Source: Bacteroidales bacterium (lineage in GTDB: Bacteria > Bacteroidota > Bacteroidia > Bacteroidales > UBA932). From it: DNA of 42,408 bases. Shown here one piece after another: positions 1 to 8,383 of the stretch (position 1 is the stretch's first letter; every line of letters begins with the position of its first letter). Where the stretch lies: positions 1 through 42,408 of the forward strand of contig JAFQGK010000029.1 of assembly GCA_017398335.1 (NCBI GenBank), written 5' to 3'. A model generated the notes under the pieces. The model was not told the DNA's origin. It did no database searches and worked only from the letters and a program-made list of their open reading frames with translations. A program made the position numbers and the translations under genes.

Positions 1-213
1 TCCCGCATCAGGCTGTTGCCTTCGCCTGTGGGGCTCTTTTCTTCAATCCGGAGTAACTGAGATCCTCGCTTTCGCAAGGATGACTTTCGTCAGGTCTCCT
101 GGATTTTCCGCAGTCTCAGCAATCATCAGGCAGCTCCCGAAAATTCGCATCTTCCGCGAAGGTCCTGTGATTTTGCACCGGACTGTGCTGTTTTGTAAAT
201 CAGGCAGCAAATA
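1..213. other. Non-coding stretch downstream of rpsI
   Basis: No convincing gene is seen here. It follows the rpsI stop on the minus strand and may lead to a next gene beyond the left edge; rpsB often follows rpsI in this phylum, but it is not visible here. It contains a REP-like hairpin (59-85) and a second small stem, TTCGC at 144-148 with GCGAA at 156-160 around a 7-base loop. Neither stem is followed by a T run, so neither is a textbook terminator. Confidence 0.6.
59..85. repeat. REP-like extragenic palindrome
   Basis: ATCCT at 62-66 pairs with AGGAT at 77-81, and GC at 68-69 pairs with GC at 74-75 across a TTTC loop. Short hairpins of this look (ATCCTCGC..GCAAGGAT) are typical of dispersed extragenic palindromes. 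Only one copy was noticed in this window, so the repeat status is inferred from its form. Confidence 0.35.
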
Positions 214-603
214 TTAACGTTTGCTGAACTGGAAGCGTCTACGTGCACCAGGCTGACCAGGCTTCTTACGCTCGACTTCACGTGCGTCACGAGTAAGGAA
301 TCCGGCTGCCTTGAGTGCAGGACGATAAGCCTCGCTGTCGATCTCGCAAAGTGCGCGAGAGATACCGAGTCTCAAAGCCTCTGCCTGACCTTTGATTCCA
401 CCTCCGTCGAGGTTAACCTTTACGTCAAACTGAGCTACCGTACCTGTTACTTCAAAAGGCTGGTTTACGATATAACGGAGCGTATCCATTGTGAAATACT
501 CATTAAGATCACGGCCGTTGATTGTAATGTTACCTTTTCCAGGCACGACATAAACGCGAGCGACTGCTGATTTACGTCTTCCAAGGGCGTTTACTACTTT
601 CAT
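214..603 (-). CDS. rpsI: 30S ribosomal protein S9 (uS9)
   Basis: Small-subunit ribosomal protein whose C-terminal tail reaches the P-site tRNA in the ribosome. The 129-residue product has the normal length, the opening [14 protein letters not shown], the central NQPF and [20 protein letters not shown] segments, and the classic basic end [17 protein letters not shown]. It lies 7 bases after rplM, so it is cotranscribed from the promoter at 1127-1157. The rplM-rpsI pair is conserved across bacteria. Nothing is unusual in the protein. Confidence 0.98.
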   Translation of the reverse strand: MKVVNALGRRKSAVARVYVVPGKGNITINGRDLNEYFTMDTLRYIVNQPFEVTGTVAQFDVKVNLDGGGIKGQAEALRLGISRALCEIDSEAYRPALKAAGFLTRDAREVERKKPGQPGARRRFQFSKR

Positions 604-610
604 GCTCTGC

Positions 611-1063
611 TTAAATTTCGTTTAATGTAATTGTTTTTGGATTCTGTGCCTGATGCGGATGCTCGTTACCTGTATAGAGGTAAAGATTGTTGATAAGCTT
701 CGCACCAAGACGGTTCTTAGGCAGCATACCTTTCACTGCCATTCTTACGAGTTCGGTCGGCTTCTTTGCAAGAATCTCCTTAGGAGTGCTGAAACGCTGT
801 CCACCTGGATAACCAGTGTAGCGAACATACACCTTGTCAGTCATCTTCTTACCAGTGAGTCTCACCTTATCCGCATTGAGGATGATGACATTGTCACCAC
901 AATCCATGTGCGGGGTGAAGCTTGGCTTGTTCTTTCCACGAAGAACGAGCGCAACCCTGGCAGCAAGACGTCCGAGCACGAGATCAGTTGCATCGATCAC
1001 AACCCACTCTTTCTTGATATCGCCTGCTTTGAGGGATATCGTCTTGTAGCTCTGTGTGTCCAT
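611..1063 (-). CDS. rplM: 50S ribosomal protein L13 (uL13)
   Basis: Large-subunit ribosomal protein that assembles early on 23S rRNA. The 150-residue product carries the family core: [42 protein letters not shown] near residues 20-62, [10 protein letters not shown], and the GMLPKNRLG segment near residue 113. It is first in an operon with rpsI, behind a strong Bacteroidetes-type promoter and a leader of roughly 57 bases that opens with a hairpin (1098-1120). That leader is a plausible autoregulatory site, as in many ribosomal-protein operons, but this is inference. Confidence 0.98.
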   Translation of the reverse strand: MDTQSYKTISLKAGDIKKEWVVIDATDLVLGRLAARVALVLRGKNKPSFTPHMDCGDNVIILNADKVRLTGKKMTDKVYVRYTGYPGGQRFSTPKEILAKKPTELVRMAVKGMLPKNRLGAKLINNLYLYTGNEHPHQAQNPKTITLNEI

Positions 1064-1097
1064 CTTGAACGTTTAATTGGTTAATACTTAATAATTT

Positions 1098-1120
1098 CTA
1101 TGCGATCCTTTACCACATAG
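1098..1120 (-). promoter_or_regulatory. Hairpin at the 5' end of the rplM leader
   Basis: On the minus strand CTATG (1120-1116) pairs with CATAG (1102-1098) around a 13-base loop, TGGTAAAGGATCG. The stem starts about where the promoter predicts transcription to begin, so the mRNA would open with it. A role in autogenous control of rplM-rpsI is inferred, not shown. Confidence 0.4.
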
Positions 1121-1126
1121 GGGGCG

Positions 1127-1157
1127 CAAAGATAGTAATAATTTTCTGTTTGACAAA
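1127..1157 (-). promoter_or_regulatory. Promoter of rplM-rpsI
   Basis: The minus strand reads TTTG (1157-1154), a 19-base spacer, then TATCTTTG (1134-1127). This matches the Bacteroidetes primary-sigma consensus (TTTG at -33, TAnnTTTG at -7) at both boxes and in spacing. The start site would fall near 1120. Confidence 0.8.
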
Positions 1158-1169
1158 ATTTTAGTCAAA
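1149..1169. promoter_or_regulatory. Palindrome overlapping the mrcA stop and the rplM -33 box
   Basis: TTTGAC (1149-1154) pairs with GTCAAA (1164-1169) around a 9-base AT loop. It spans the last codons and stop of the penicillin-binding protein gene and covers one end of the rplM -33 element. No T run follows it, so it could be a protein-binding palindrome or a weak terminator. Confidence 0.35.
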
Positions 1170-3533
1170 GTAGAGGCTTTCATCATCCTGCGACGCCTGA
1201 ACAGCATCGGCATCACTGCCGTCACAGTTCAAGTCCAGCTTGATACCTGAAGGGACAAACCTGTCTGCCTCGCTTACCCCGAGGGTTCCGTCTGCAAGAA
1301 CCTTCTTCATGAAAAGGCCCCATATAGGAAGGGCCATATTCGAACCACCTCCGAGAGCAAGAGACTCGAAATGCACCTGACGGTCTTCCGCTCCTACCCA
1401 CACACCTGCTGTCAGCGACGGAGTATATCCAATGAACCATCCGTCAGACTGATCGTTTGTCGTACCTGTCTTGCCCGCAATCTCTCCCTTCAGACCATAC
1501 TTCGAACGCAGACGGACTCCGGTGCCGCTGTTCACCACTCCCTGCATGAGGTTGGCCATCAGATATGCCGTATGTTCGCCGATAGCCTCACGCTTGGTAT
1601 TGTTGAACTCTCCGATGACATTACCCATATTGTCTTCTATGCGTGTCACGAATATCGGGGAGACATACACTCCCTTCGAAGGGAAGGTGTTATACGCCGC
1701 CACCATTTCATATACCGAAATATCGGCAGAGCCCACGCAGAGGGAATATGTCTCGTCAATATAGCTTCCTACTCCCATCTTGCGCATCATGTCAGCCATC
1801 GCATGAGGGCCGTACTGTTTCATCAGATAAGCGGAGATATTGTTGGAGCTTTTGGTGAGACCCCATTTCAAGGTCACCGTCTGTCCTATCCACTCATCCT
1901 TGTCGGTACTCTTCGGTGTCCATGTGGTATCATTCACGAGGAATGTCTGCGGCACGTTAACGACCTTGTCGCATGGGGTCATGCCCTCCTGCATTGCAAG
2001 TGTATAAAGGAAAGGCTTGATAGTGGATCCCACCTGTCTCTTTCCCTGGCGGACATTGTCATATTTGAAGTAACGGTAATTCGGGCCGCCTACATAAGCC
2101 TTGATGTGGCCTGTATGAGGCTCTATGGCCATAAAGGCGGCACGCAGGTGAGATTTGTAATATCTGATGGAATCGTCCGGAGTCATGACTGTATCAATAT
2201 ATCCCTTCTTATCCCACGAAAACACCCTCATCTTCACAGGCTCGGTAAAGCTCTTTCTGATCTGTGCATCAGACGCACCGCCAGCCTTCATTATGCGGTA
2301 GCGGTCACTCCAACGGCGCGCCTGCTTCATAAGCTGGTCTATGGTCTTCGAGTCAATATCATTGGAAAAAGGCTTGTTCTTCTTCCACCTCAGGTCTCTC
2401 CAGAAGCTTTTCTGAAGATCCTGTCCCAGATGCTCGGCCACAGCCTCTTCAGCATATTTCTGCATCTTATAATTAATAGTGGTATATATGCGGAGGCCGT
2501 CCTTGTCAAGATTGTATTTCGAGCCGTCGGCCTTCGTGTTCTTGTTCAGCCATCCATAGAATGGATTATCCGCCCATTGAAGAGAATCCACAACGTAATC
2601 CTCATACTGAGCATAAGAAGAACGTTTCGGCTGTTTCGCATTCATTGTCCTGCGCAGCATATCCCTGAAATACGGTCCAAGGCCGGCATTGTGGTCCTGG
2701 ACCTGATATGAAAGGGTTATAGGTATCTGCTGGATGGAGTCTGCCTCTTCCTTCTCAATGAAGCCGGCCTTAGCCATCTGGGATATGACGAAATTCCTCC
2801 TGACAAGAGACTTGTCCGGATTAAGAGCAGGATTATAGCGCGTAGGCTTGTTGACCATGCCGACCAAGGTAGCCGCTTCCTCGACAGTCAGATCCGCCGG
2901 TGCCTTGCTGAAGAACGTCTGCGCCGCCGCCTTGATTCCATATGCATTGCTGCCGAAGAAGATGGCATTCATATACATATTCATTATCTCATCCTTGGTG
3001 TAGCTTCTTTCAAGCTTCACAGCAGTGACCCATTCCTTAAGTTTGATCCATACCATCTTTATTATGGACACGCCCGGTATCCTGCTGCTGACATCCTCTC
3101 GCGGATACAGTGTCTTCGCAAGCTGCTGTGTAATGGTACTTCCGCCTCCCTGACTTGAATCTCCCCCCAGAAGAGTCTTGAACATGACACGTCCGAGACT
3201 CTTGAAGTCTATGCCGGAGTGATTGTAGAAGCGCACGTCCTCTGTCGCGACGGCAGCATTGACGAGATTCTCGGAGAGTTCGTCATATGTCACAAACGAC
3301 CTGTTCTCAATATGGAAAGTCGTCAGGATCTCACCGTCTTCCGCTATGACCTGTGTAGCCAGCTTGCTGTCCGGATTCTCCAGTTCCTCAAATGAGGGTA
3401 TGTCTGCAAATGCCCACACGAGGCCGATAAGGCCGGCAACCATGAGAACGGGAGCTGTGAACAATATCCAGAACCATTTTACAATTTTCTTTCTTGTCGC
3501 GTCTGTCATCTTATAAACGATTATATTTTTCAT
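1161..3533 (-). CDS. mrcA: Class A penicillin-binding protein 1A (glycosyltransferase/transpeptidase)
   Basis: Bifunctional enzyme that polymerises lipid II and cross-links peptidoglycan in the periplasm. The 790-residue product has one N-terminal membrane helix (about residues 20-43), a GT51 domain with Glu98-Asp99 in ATEDVRFYNHSGID and the GGSTITQQLAKTLYPR motif, and a transpeptidase domain with GSTIKPF (catalytic Ser503), KSSNNIS and AGKTGTTNDQSDGW. The start at 3533 is the first ATG after a TACCTTGG -7-like box (3565-3572 on this strand); ATG at 3509 (MTDATRKK) is an alternative. The leader carries two small hairpins, GGCTT/AAGCC and TACC/GGTA. It reads alone, toward rplM. Confidence 0.95.
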   Translation of the reverse strand: MKNIIVYKMTDATRKKIVKWFWILFTAPVLMVAGLIGLVWAFADIPSFEELENPDSKLATQVIAEDGEILTTFHIENRSFVTYDELSENLVNAAVATEDVRFYNHSGIDFKSLGRVMFKTLLGGDSSQGGGSTITQQLAKTLYPREDVSSRIPGVSIIKMVWIKLKEWVTAVKLERSYTKDEIMNMYMNAIFFGSNAYGIKAAAQTFFSKAPADLTVEEAATLVGMVNKPTRYNPALNPDKSLVRRNFVISQMAKAGFIEKEEADSIQQIPITLSYQVQDHNAGLGPYFRDMLRRTMNAKQPKRSSYAQYEDYVVDSLQWADNPFYGWLNKNTKADGSKYNLDKDGLRIYTTINYKMQKYAEEAVAEHLGQDLQKSFWRDLRWKKNKPFSNDIDSKTIDQLMKQARRWSDRYRIMKAGGASDAQIRKSFTEPVKMRVFSWDKKGYIDTVMTPDDSIRYYKSHLRAAFMAIEPHTGHIKAYVGGPNYRYFKYDNVRQGKRQVGSTIKPFLYTLAMQEGMTPCDKVVNVPQTFLVNDTTWTPKSTDKDEWIGQTVTLKWGLTKSSNNISAYLMKQYGPHAMADMMRKMGVGSYIDETYSLCVGSADISVYEMVAAYNTFPSKGVYVSPIFVTRIEDNMGNVIGEFNNTKREAIGEHTAYLMANLMQGVVNSGTGVRLRSKYGLKGEIAGKTGTTNDQSDGWFIGYTPSLTAGVWVGAEDRQVHFESLALGGGSNMALPIWGLFMKKVLADGTLGVSEADRFVPSGIKLDLNCDGSDADAVQASQDDESLYFD

Positions 3534-3597
3534 TACCTTTTACCTAAAGGTAAGGCTTTTTAAGCCAAGGTATAAGGTTACAAAATTAGCAACAAAA

Positions 3598-3630
3598 TTT
3601 GGAAATTTGCCCTAAATGTGGCTTACTTTG
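3598..3630 (+). promoter_or_regulatory. Probable topA promoter
   Basis: TTTG (3598-3601), 21 bases, then TTACTTTG (3623-3630), one base away from TAnnTTTG. The predicted start near 3637 lies downstream of an in-frame GTG at 3618, which argues that the coding start is the ATG at 3648. Confidence 0.5.
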
Positions 3631-3647
3631 CACTTTCTTTTACAAAA

Positions 3648-5963
3648 ATGGACATGAAGGAAGGACAGAATCTCGTTATAGTTGAGTCACCGGGAAAAAT
3701 CAAGAAGATACAGAGTGCATTAGGAGATGATTACGTTGTGATGGCCAGCATAGGCCATATCCGCGACCTGGACGAAAGCGGCCTGAGCATAGACATAGAG
3801 AACGGCTTCAAGCCTGAATATGTCATACCGGCCGACAAGAAGAAGGTGGTGTCCGACCTTAAGAAGGCCGCAGGCAAGGCTTCTGCAATATGGCTTGCGT
3901 CCGATGCCGACCGCGAAGGAGAGGCAATATCATGGCACCTGTCCGAAGCGCTGAACCTGGAAGCAGACAAGACAAAAAGGATTGTGTTTCAGGAAATTAC
4001 CAAACCGGCCATTCTCAGCGCCATCCAGAATCCACGTCAGATTGACATGAACCTCGTGAATGCACAGCAGGCAAGACGAGTTCTCGACAGGCTGGTTGGA
4101 TTCGAACTTTCACCTGTACTTTGGAGGAAGATCCAGCCTAAGCTTTCAGCGGGAAGAGTACAGTCAGTGGCACTGCGGCTGATCGTCGACAGGGAAAGAG
4201 AGATCATTGCATTCAAGAACGAAGCATATTATAAGGTAGAGGCGCTCTTCCATCCTGAAGGAACTCCGGAAAAGACCTTGGTCAAGGCTACCCTTGACAG
4301 AAGGTTCCCTGATCTGGATTCCGCCAAAGCCTTCCTTGAAAAATGCATCGGAGCCGAATTCAGTGTGGAAAGCATAGAGAAGAAGGACGGAAACCGTTAT
4401 CCGGCAGCACCTTTCACAACATCGACGCTTCAGCAGGAAGCTGCCAGAAAGCTCCGTTTTTCGGTAAGTCAGACCATGAGCATTGCTCAGAAACTGTATG
4501 AGCACGGTTACATTACATATATGCGTACCGACTCTACAAACCTGTCGGCACTTGCTCTCGGCACCGCAAAGAAATTCATCTGCGAGAATTTCGGAGAAGA
4601 GTATTCTAAACCCCGGAACAAATGGGGAAAGGCCAAAGGAGCACAGGAGGCTCACGAGGCCATAAGACCGACATATATCGACAACACGTCCATTCCGGGA
4701 ACACCTCAGGAGCAGAAACTGTATGAACTCATCTGGAAGCGTACCGTTGCCTCACAGATGGCAGATGCGAAACTTATCAAGACTGACATCAAGGTCGGCT
4801 CGGACGGGCTCGAAGAGAAGTTCAACGTACAGGCAAGCCAGATTCTGTTCGACGGTTTCCTTAAGTTGTACATCGAAAGCACAGATGACCCTCAGACAGA
4901 CGACGAAGAAATAATCCTTCCTGAGCTCCACATCGGGGACAGGATGTTCGAAGACGGAATTACAGCAGAATGCAAATTCACATCCGCTCCTTCACGATAT
5001 ACCGACGCATCCCTCATCAAAAAGCTGGAAGAATTGGAAATCGGACGTCCGTCTACCTACGCACCTACCATTACAACCCTGACAAAGGCAAGAGGTTATG
5101 TAACAAAGGGAGACAGAACCGGTGAGAAGCATACAGTAACGAATCTCTCCCTTAGGAACGGAAAGATCAGATCATCCTCAAAGACAGAGACGACAGGTGC
5201 GGAAAGAGGCAGACTGCTTCCACAGGAGATCGGAATGATCGTCACAGACTATCTTGTGAAGAATTTCCCTCAGATACTTGATTATAAATTCACGGCAAAC
5301 GTTGAGGAAGACTTTGACAGGATCGCCGAAGGAGGAATTGAATGGAACGGAGTGATCAAGGATTTCTACGGGACATTCCACTCAAAGGTAGAAGATGCCC
5401 TCAGCAACAGAGAATACAGCAACGTAAGCAGGGAACTTGGCGTCGATCCTTCTGACGGCCAGCCACTTATAGCAAAATTCGGACAGTACGGTCCATACGT
5501 GCAGAAAGGCGATGGGGAGGGAAGGATGTTTGCGAGTCTGGCACCTGGACAGCTGATTGAAAGCATAACTCTGGAAGAGGCTCTGAAGCTCTTTGAGCTC
5601 CCTCGCATCGCAGGTCAGCACAACGGCATTGACATCATCTGCATGAAAGGACGCTTCGGACCATATATCAAGTACGGAGATAAGAATGTGTCACTTCCAC
5701 GAGGAACAGACCCTTTGAAAGTGGATCTGGATACATGCATCAGATTGATTGAAGAAAGCTCGAGCAAAAAGACCGGAGGCATAATCCACGAATTCAAAGA
5801 GAGTGATATTCAGGTGATTGACGGAGCATACGGTCCATATATCAAATTTGGGAAGAACAACTACAGGATTCCGAAGGGAACTGACGCAACAGCACTTACC
5901 GAAGAGAAATGTAAGGAAATAATAAACAGCTCTCAGCCCACAGGACGCAAGAAAAAACGTTGA
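3648..5963 (+). CDS. topA: DNA topoisomerase I (type IA)
   Basis: Relaxes negative supercoils by single-strand passage through a 5'-phosphotyrosine intermediate. From the ATG at 3648 the product is 771 residues. The Toprim domain opens with NLVIVESPGKIKKIQ and has SDADREGEAISWHL. The active site is YITYMRTDST with catalytic Tyr291. The C-terminal part has three related repeats (FGQYGPYVQKGDGEG, KGRFGPYIKYGDKNVSLPRGTD, DGAYGPYIKFGKNNYRIPKGTD) in place of the Cys4 zinc fingers of E. coli TopA, and ends in a basic GRKKKR tail. ATG at 3654 is also possible. The Lrp-type gene follows 54 bases later. Confidence 0.97.
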   Translation: MDMKEGQNLVIVESPGKIKKIQSALGDDYVVMASIGHIRDLDESGLSIDIENGFKPEYVIPADKKKVVSDLKKAAGKASAIWLASDADREGEAISWHLSEALNLEADKTKRIVFQEITKPAILSAIQNPRQIDMNLVNAQQARRVLDRLVGFELSPVLWRKIQPKLSAGRVQSVALRLIVDREREIIAFKNEAYYKVEALFHPEGTPEKTLVKATLDRRFPDLDSAKAFLEKCIGAEFSVESIEKKDGNRYPAAPFTTSTLQQEAARKLRFSVSQTMSIAQKLYEHGYITYMRTDSTNLSALALGTAKKFICENFGEEYSKPRNKWGKAKGAQEAHEAIRPTYIDNTSIPGTPQEQKLYELIWKRTVASQMADAKLIKTDIKVGSDGLEEKFNVQASQILFDGFLKLYIESTDDPQTDDEEIILPELHIGDRMFEDGITAECKFTSAPSRYTDASLIKKLEELEIGRPSTYAPTITTLTKARGYVTKGDRTGEKHTVTNLSLRNGKIRSSSKTETTGAERGRLLPQEIGMIVTDYLVKNFPQILDYKFTANVEEDFDRIAEGGIEWNGVIKDFYGTFHSKVEDALSNREYSNVSRELGVDPSDGQPLIAKFGQYGPYVQKGDGEGRMFASLAPGQLIESITLEEALKLFELPRIAGQHNGIDIICMKGRFGPYIKYGDKNVSLPRGTDPLKVDLDTCIRLIEESSSKKTGGIIHEFKESDIQVIDGAYGPYIKFGKNNYRIPKGTDATALTEEKCKEIINSSQPTGRKKKR

Positions 5964-6017
5964 CTTTTTAAATTTTCTGATTAAATTCGCGGTTAGAAAT
6001 TATAAATTGTAAGAGCT

Positions 6018-6551
6018 ATGTCCAACTACCAGATTGACCAGATCGACCAGAAGATCCTTTCTTTCCTTGTGAAGAATGCCAGAATGCCGTTTCTGGAGAT
6101 TGCCAGGGAATGCGGCGTTTCAGGCGCAGCCATTCATCAAAGGGTGAAAAGGCTTGAGTCAAACGGAGTGATTACAGGTTCACGTCTGCTCGTGAAACCT
6201 CAGGCTCTCGGACTTAACGTATGTGCTTTCGTGAGTGTATCTCTATCCGAAGCCAACAAGTATCCTGATGTGATCGAATCATTCAAAAGGATTTCAGAGA
6301 TCGTTGAATGCCATTTTGTTACAGGTAAGCATGCCATTCTCATCAAGTTGTATTGCTTTGACCATGACCATCTTATGGAGATTCTCCTGAATACGATCCA
6401 GAAGATTCCATATGTGCAGTCCACTGACACCCAGATTTCTCTGGATCAGGCCATAGAGCGTCAGGTATGGGTGAAGGAGTACCAGAACACCAGTTTTTCT
6501 GCAAGTGTGAAGAAGAGCAGAATGAAGGCAGCCAAGGAGAACAGGGATTAA
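6018..6551 (+). CDS. Lrp/AsnC-family transcriptional regulator
   Basis: DNA-binding regulator of the feast/famine family, usually controlling amino-acid metabolism and responding to an amino acid. The 177-residue product has the N-terminal helix-turn-helix typical of the family (DQKILSFLVKNARMPFLEIARECGVSGAAIHQRVKRLESNGVI, about residues 8-50), then the RAM ligand-binding/oligomerisation domain (SRLLVKPQALGLNVCAFVSVSL through TDTQISLDQAIERQ). The basic C-terminal extension is longer than usual. The gene stands alone, so target genes and effector cannot be named. Its stop shares a TTAA tetramer with the ispD stop on the other strand. Confidence 0.9.
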   Translation: MSNYQIDQIDQKILSFLVKNARMPFLEIARECGVSGAAIHQRVKRLESNGVITGSRLLVKPQALGLNVCAFVSVSLSEANKYPDVIESFKRISEIVECHFVTGKHAILIKLYCFDHDHLMEILLNTIQKIPYVQSTDTQISLDQAIERQVWVKEYQNTSFSASVKKSRMKAAKENRD

Positions 6552-7249
6552 CCCTGTCTCATCGAATCTACAGCACGGGCGAGGACAAGATCCTCCTGAG
6601 TCGTGATCTTTATATTGAGCCTTTCCCCGATAATGAAGGAAAGGCTTTTTCCATATCTCTCAACTACGGAAGCATCATCCGTAAAAGAGGTGTCATATGC
6701 CTGTGAATATGCTCCTTTGAGAATTTCGGAATGAAACATCTGCGGTGTCTGGGCACCGAACAGGACAGACCTGTCTGCCTCTGCCCCAGGGATAGCTTCA
6801 AGACGACCTTCCGCTTCCCTAAGCACCTTGATGGTTTCGACGCAAGGAGTTACCGGGATGAGTGTCTGGGTATCCTCCGATCTGGAATAAAGTTCAGCAA
6901 CGAAATCCGGAGTCACCAGCGGGCGGACCCCATCATGAACCCCTACTATCGCTCCGTCCGGGATGCGCTCCAGAGCATTCCTGACCGAATGGAATCTTGT
7001 CATCCCCCCTTTCACAAGTATCTGCGGACATGTAAAGTTCCGCTTATAGCAATACTCTTTCCAATAGTTTATATACTGTTCGGGAAGCACCGTGACAATC
7101 GTGATGTCCGGCACGGCAGCGAGAAAAACCTCTATTGTTCTCTGCAATATGGCTTTATGTCCCAGTTCCATGAACTGTTTCGGCCTTGTGGCACCCATCC
7201 TGCTGCCGCTTCCGGCAGCCATGATTATCGCATATTTTTTCCGTTCCAT
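6548..7249 (-). CDS. ispD: 2-C-methyl-D-erythritol 4-phosphate cytidylyltransferase
   Basis: Third step of the MEP isoprenoid pathway: MEP + CTP gives CDP-ME + PPi in the cytoplasm. The 233-residue product has the nucleotidyltransferase signature YAIIMAAGSGSRMGATRPKQFMELG at residues 6-30, the VGVHDGVRPLVTP motif near residue 105, and FTDDASVVE near residue 195. The pathway's next kinase, ispE, lies 10 kb away in this window. A TAAATTTG box at 7277-7270 on this strand gives a leader of about 14 bases. It converges on the Lrp gene. Confidence 0.96.
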   Translation of the reverse strand: MERKKYAIIMAAGSGSRMGATRPKQFMELGHKAILQRTIEVFLAAVPDITIVTVLPEQYINYWKEYCYKRNFTCPQILVKGGMTRFHSVRNALERIPDGAIVGVHDGVRPLVTPDFVAELYSRSEDTQTLIPVTPCVETIKVLREAEGRLEAIPGAEADRSVLFGAQTPQMFHSEILKGAYSQAYDTSFTDDASVVERYGKSLSFIIGERLNIKITTQEDLVLARAVDSMRQG

Positions 7250-7269
7250 CTTTCTTCTTAAGAGTCAGG

Positions 7270-7277
7270 CAAATTTA
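7270..7277 (-). promoter_or_regulatory. -7 box of ispD
   Basis: The minus strand reads TAAATTTG, a full match to TAnnTTTG, 21 bases before the ispD ATG. No convincing -33 box is seen. The match could be chance in AT-rich sequence. Confidence 0.4.
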
Positions 7278-7358
7278 ATAAAGTTGTTTCATATTATTTG
7301 AGAGTTTTTTTGTAATTTTACCGCTCATTTGAATAAACTGAAAAAACGAATAAGAAAT

Positions 7359-8381
7359 ATGGGATTTTCTTTCTTGACACAAGAAATAGCAATGGACCTC
7401 GGAACGGCCAACACCGTCATTTTCCAGAATGACCAGATTGTGCTCGACGAGCCCAGCATAGTCGCGATCGACAACAGCACAGGCAAGGCAATCGCACTTG
7501 GACACAAGGCAAAGCTCATGCAGGAAAGGGAGAATCCGGGCATCAAGACAGTCCGTCCGATGAAGGATGGTGTCATCGCCGACTTCAACGCGGCGGAAAT
7601 GATGATCCGTGGCTTCATCAAGCAGGTCAACAGCAAGCGCAGATCGCTCTTCACTCCTAACATCAAGATGGTGGTAGGAATCCCTTCAGGCAGTACAGAA
7701 GTAGAGATCCGAGCTGTGCGTGACTCTTCAGAACACGCCGGAGGACGTGACGTCTACCTTATATTCGAGCCGATGGCCTCAGCCCTCGGTATCGGACTGG
7801 ACGTTGAAGCTCCTAAGGGAAACATGGTTGTCGACATAGGAGGTGGAACAACTGAAATTGCTGTCATTTCACTGGGAGGAATCGTAGTTCAGGACAGTAT
7901 CAAGGTTGCGGGTGACGTGTTCACCAACGACATCCAGCAGTATCTCCGTCAGCAGCACAACATCAGAGTAGGACAGATTACAGCCGAAAAGATCAAGATT
8001 GCTATCGGAGCTGTGCTTCCTGATCTGGATGAAGAACCGGAGCCATGCGCAATCACCGGTCCGAACCTTATGACGGCACACCCGGTACATGCTACCATCA
8101 CATATCAGGAGATAGCTCACTGTCTTGACAAATCCGTGGCCAGAATCGAAAGCGGCATTCTTCACGTACTTGAGCAGACTCCTCCGGAGCTTTATTCCGA
8201 CATCGTAGAAAACGGTATCCACCTCGCTGGTGGCGGATCCCTGCTCAGAGGTCTCGCAAGACGTCTTTCCGAGAAGGTGAACATTCCGTTCTATGTTGCG
8301 GAAGACCCTCTCAGGGCCGTTGCAAGGGGTACTTGTCTTGCACTCAAGAACACTGACAACTACTCATTCCTCATGAGATAA
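7359..8381 (+). CDS. mreB: Rod-shape-determining actin homologue MreB
   Basis: Bacterial actin that forms membrane-associated filaments steering lateral wall synthesis. The ATG at 7359 gives 340 residues opening MGFSFLTQEIAMDLGTANT, the usual MreB start; an in-frame TTG at 7329 would add 10 basic residues not typical of the family. Phosphate-1 (DLGTANT), phosphate-2 (VVDIGGGTTEIAVISLGG) and adenosine-motif (HLAGGGSLLRGLARRLSE) segments are all present. It opens a five-gene operon, mreB-mreC-mreD-mrdA-rodA, with gaps or overlaps of 6 bases or less. Confidence 0.97.
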   Translation: MGFSFLTQEIAMDLGTANTVIFQNDQIVLDEPSIVAIDNSTGKAIALGHKAKLMQERENPGIKTVRPMKDGVIADFNAAEMMIRGFIKQVNSKRRSLFTPNIKMVVGIPSGSTEVEIRAVRDSSEHAGGRDVYLIFEPMASALGIGLDVEAPKGNMVVDIGGGTTEIAVISLGGIVVQDSIKVAGDVFTNDIQQYLRQQHNIRVGQITAEKIKIAIGAVLPDLDEEPEPCAITGPNLMTAHPVHATITYQEIAHCLDKSVARIESGILHVLEQTPPELYSDIVENGIHLAGGGSLLRGLARRLSEKVNIPFYVAEDPLRAVARGTCLALKNTDNYSFLMR

Positions 8382-8383
8382 AA

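Noticed and set aside
1371-2711. A 446-codon open frame on the plus strand
   Set aside because: It is fully antisense to the penicillin-binding protein gene, which has all catalytic motifs; the antisense product is Cys/His-rich with no domain.
3618-3647. GTG start extending topA by 10 residues
   Set aside because: It lies before the predicted -7 box and start site; the topoisomerase family begins near the later ATG.
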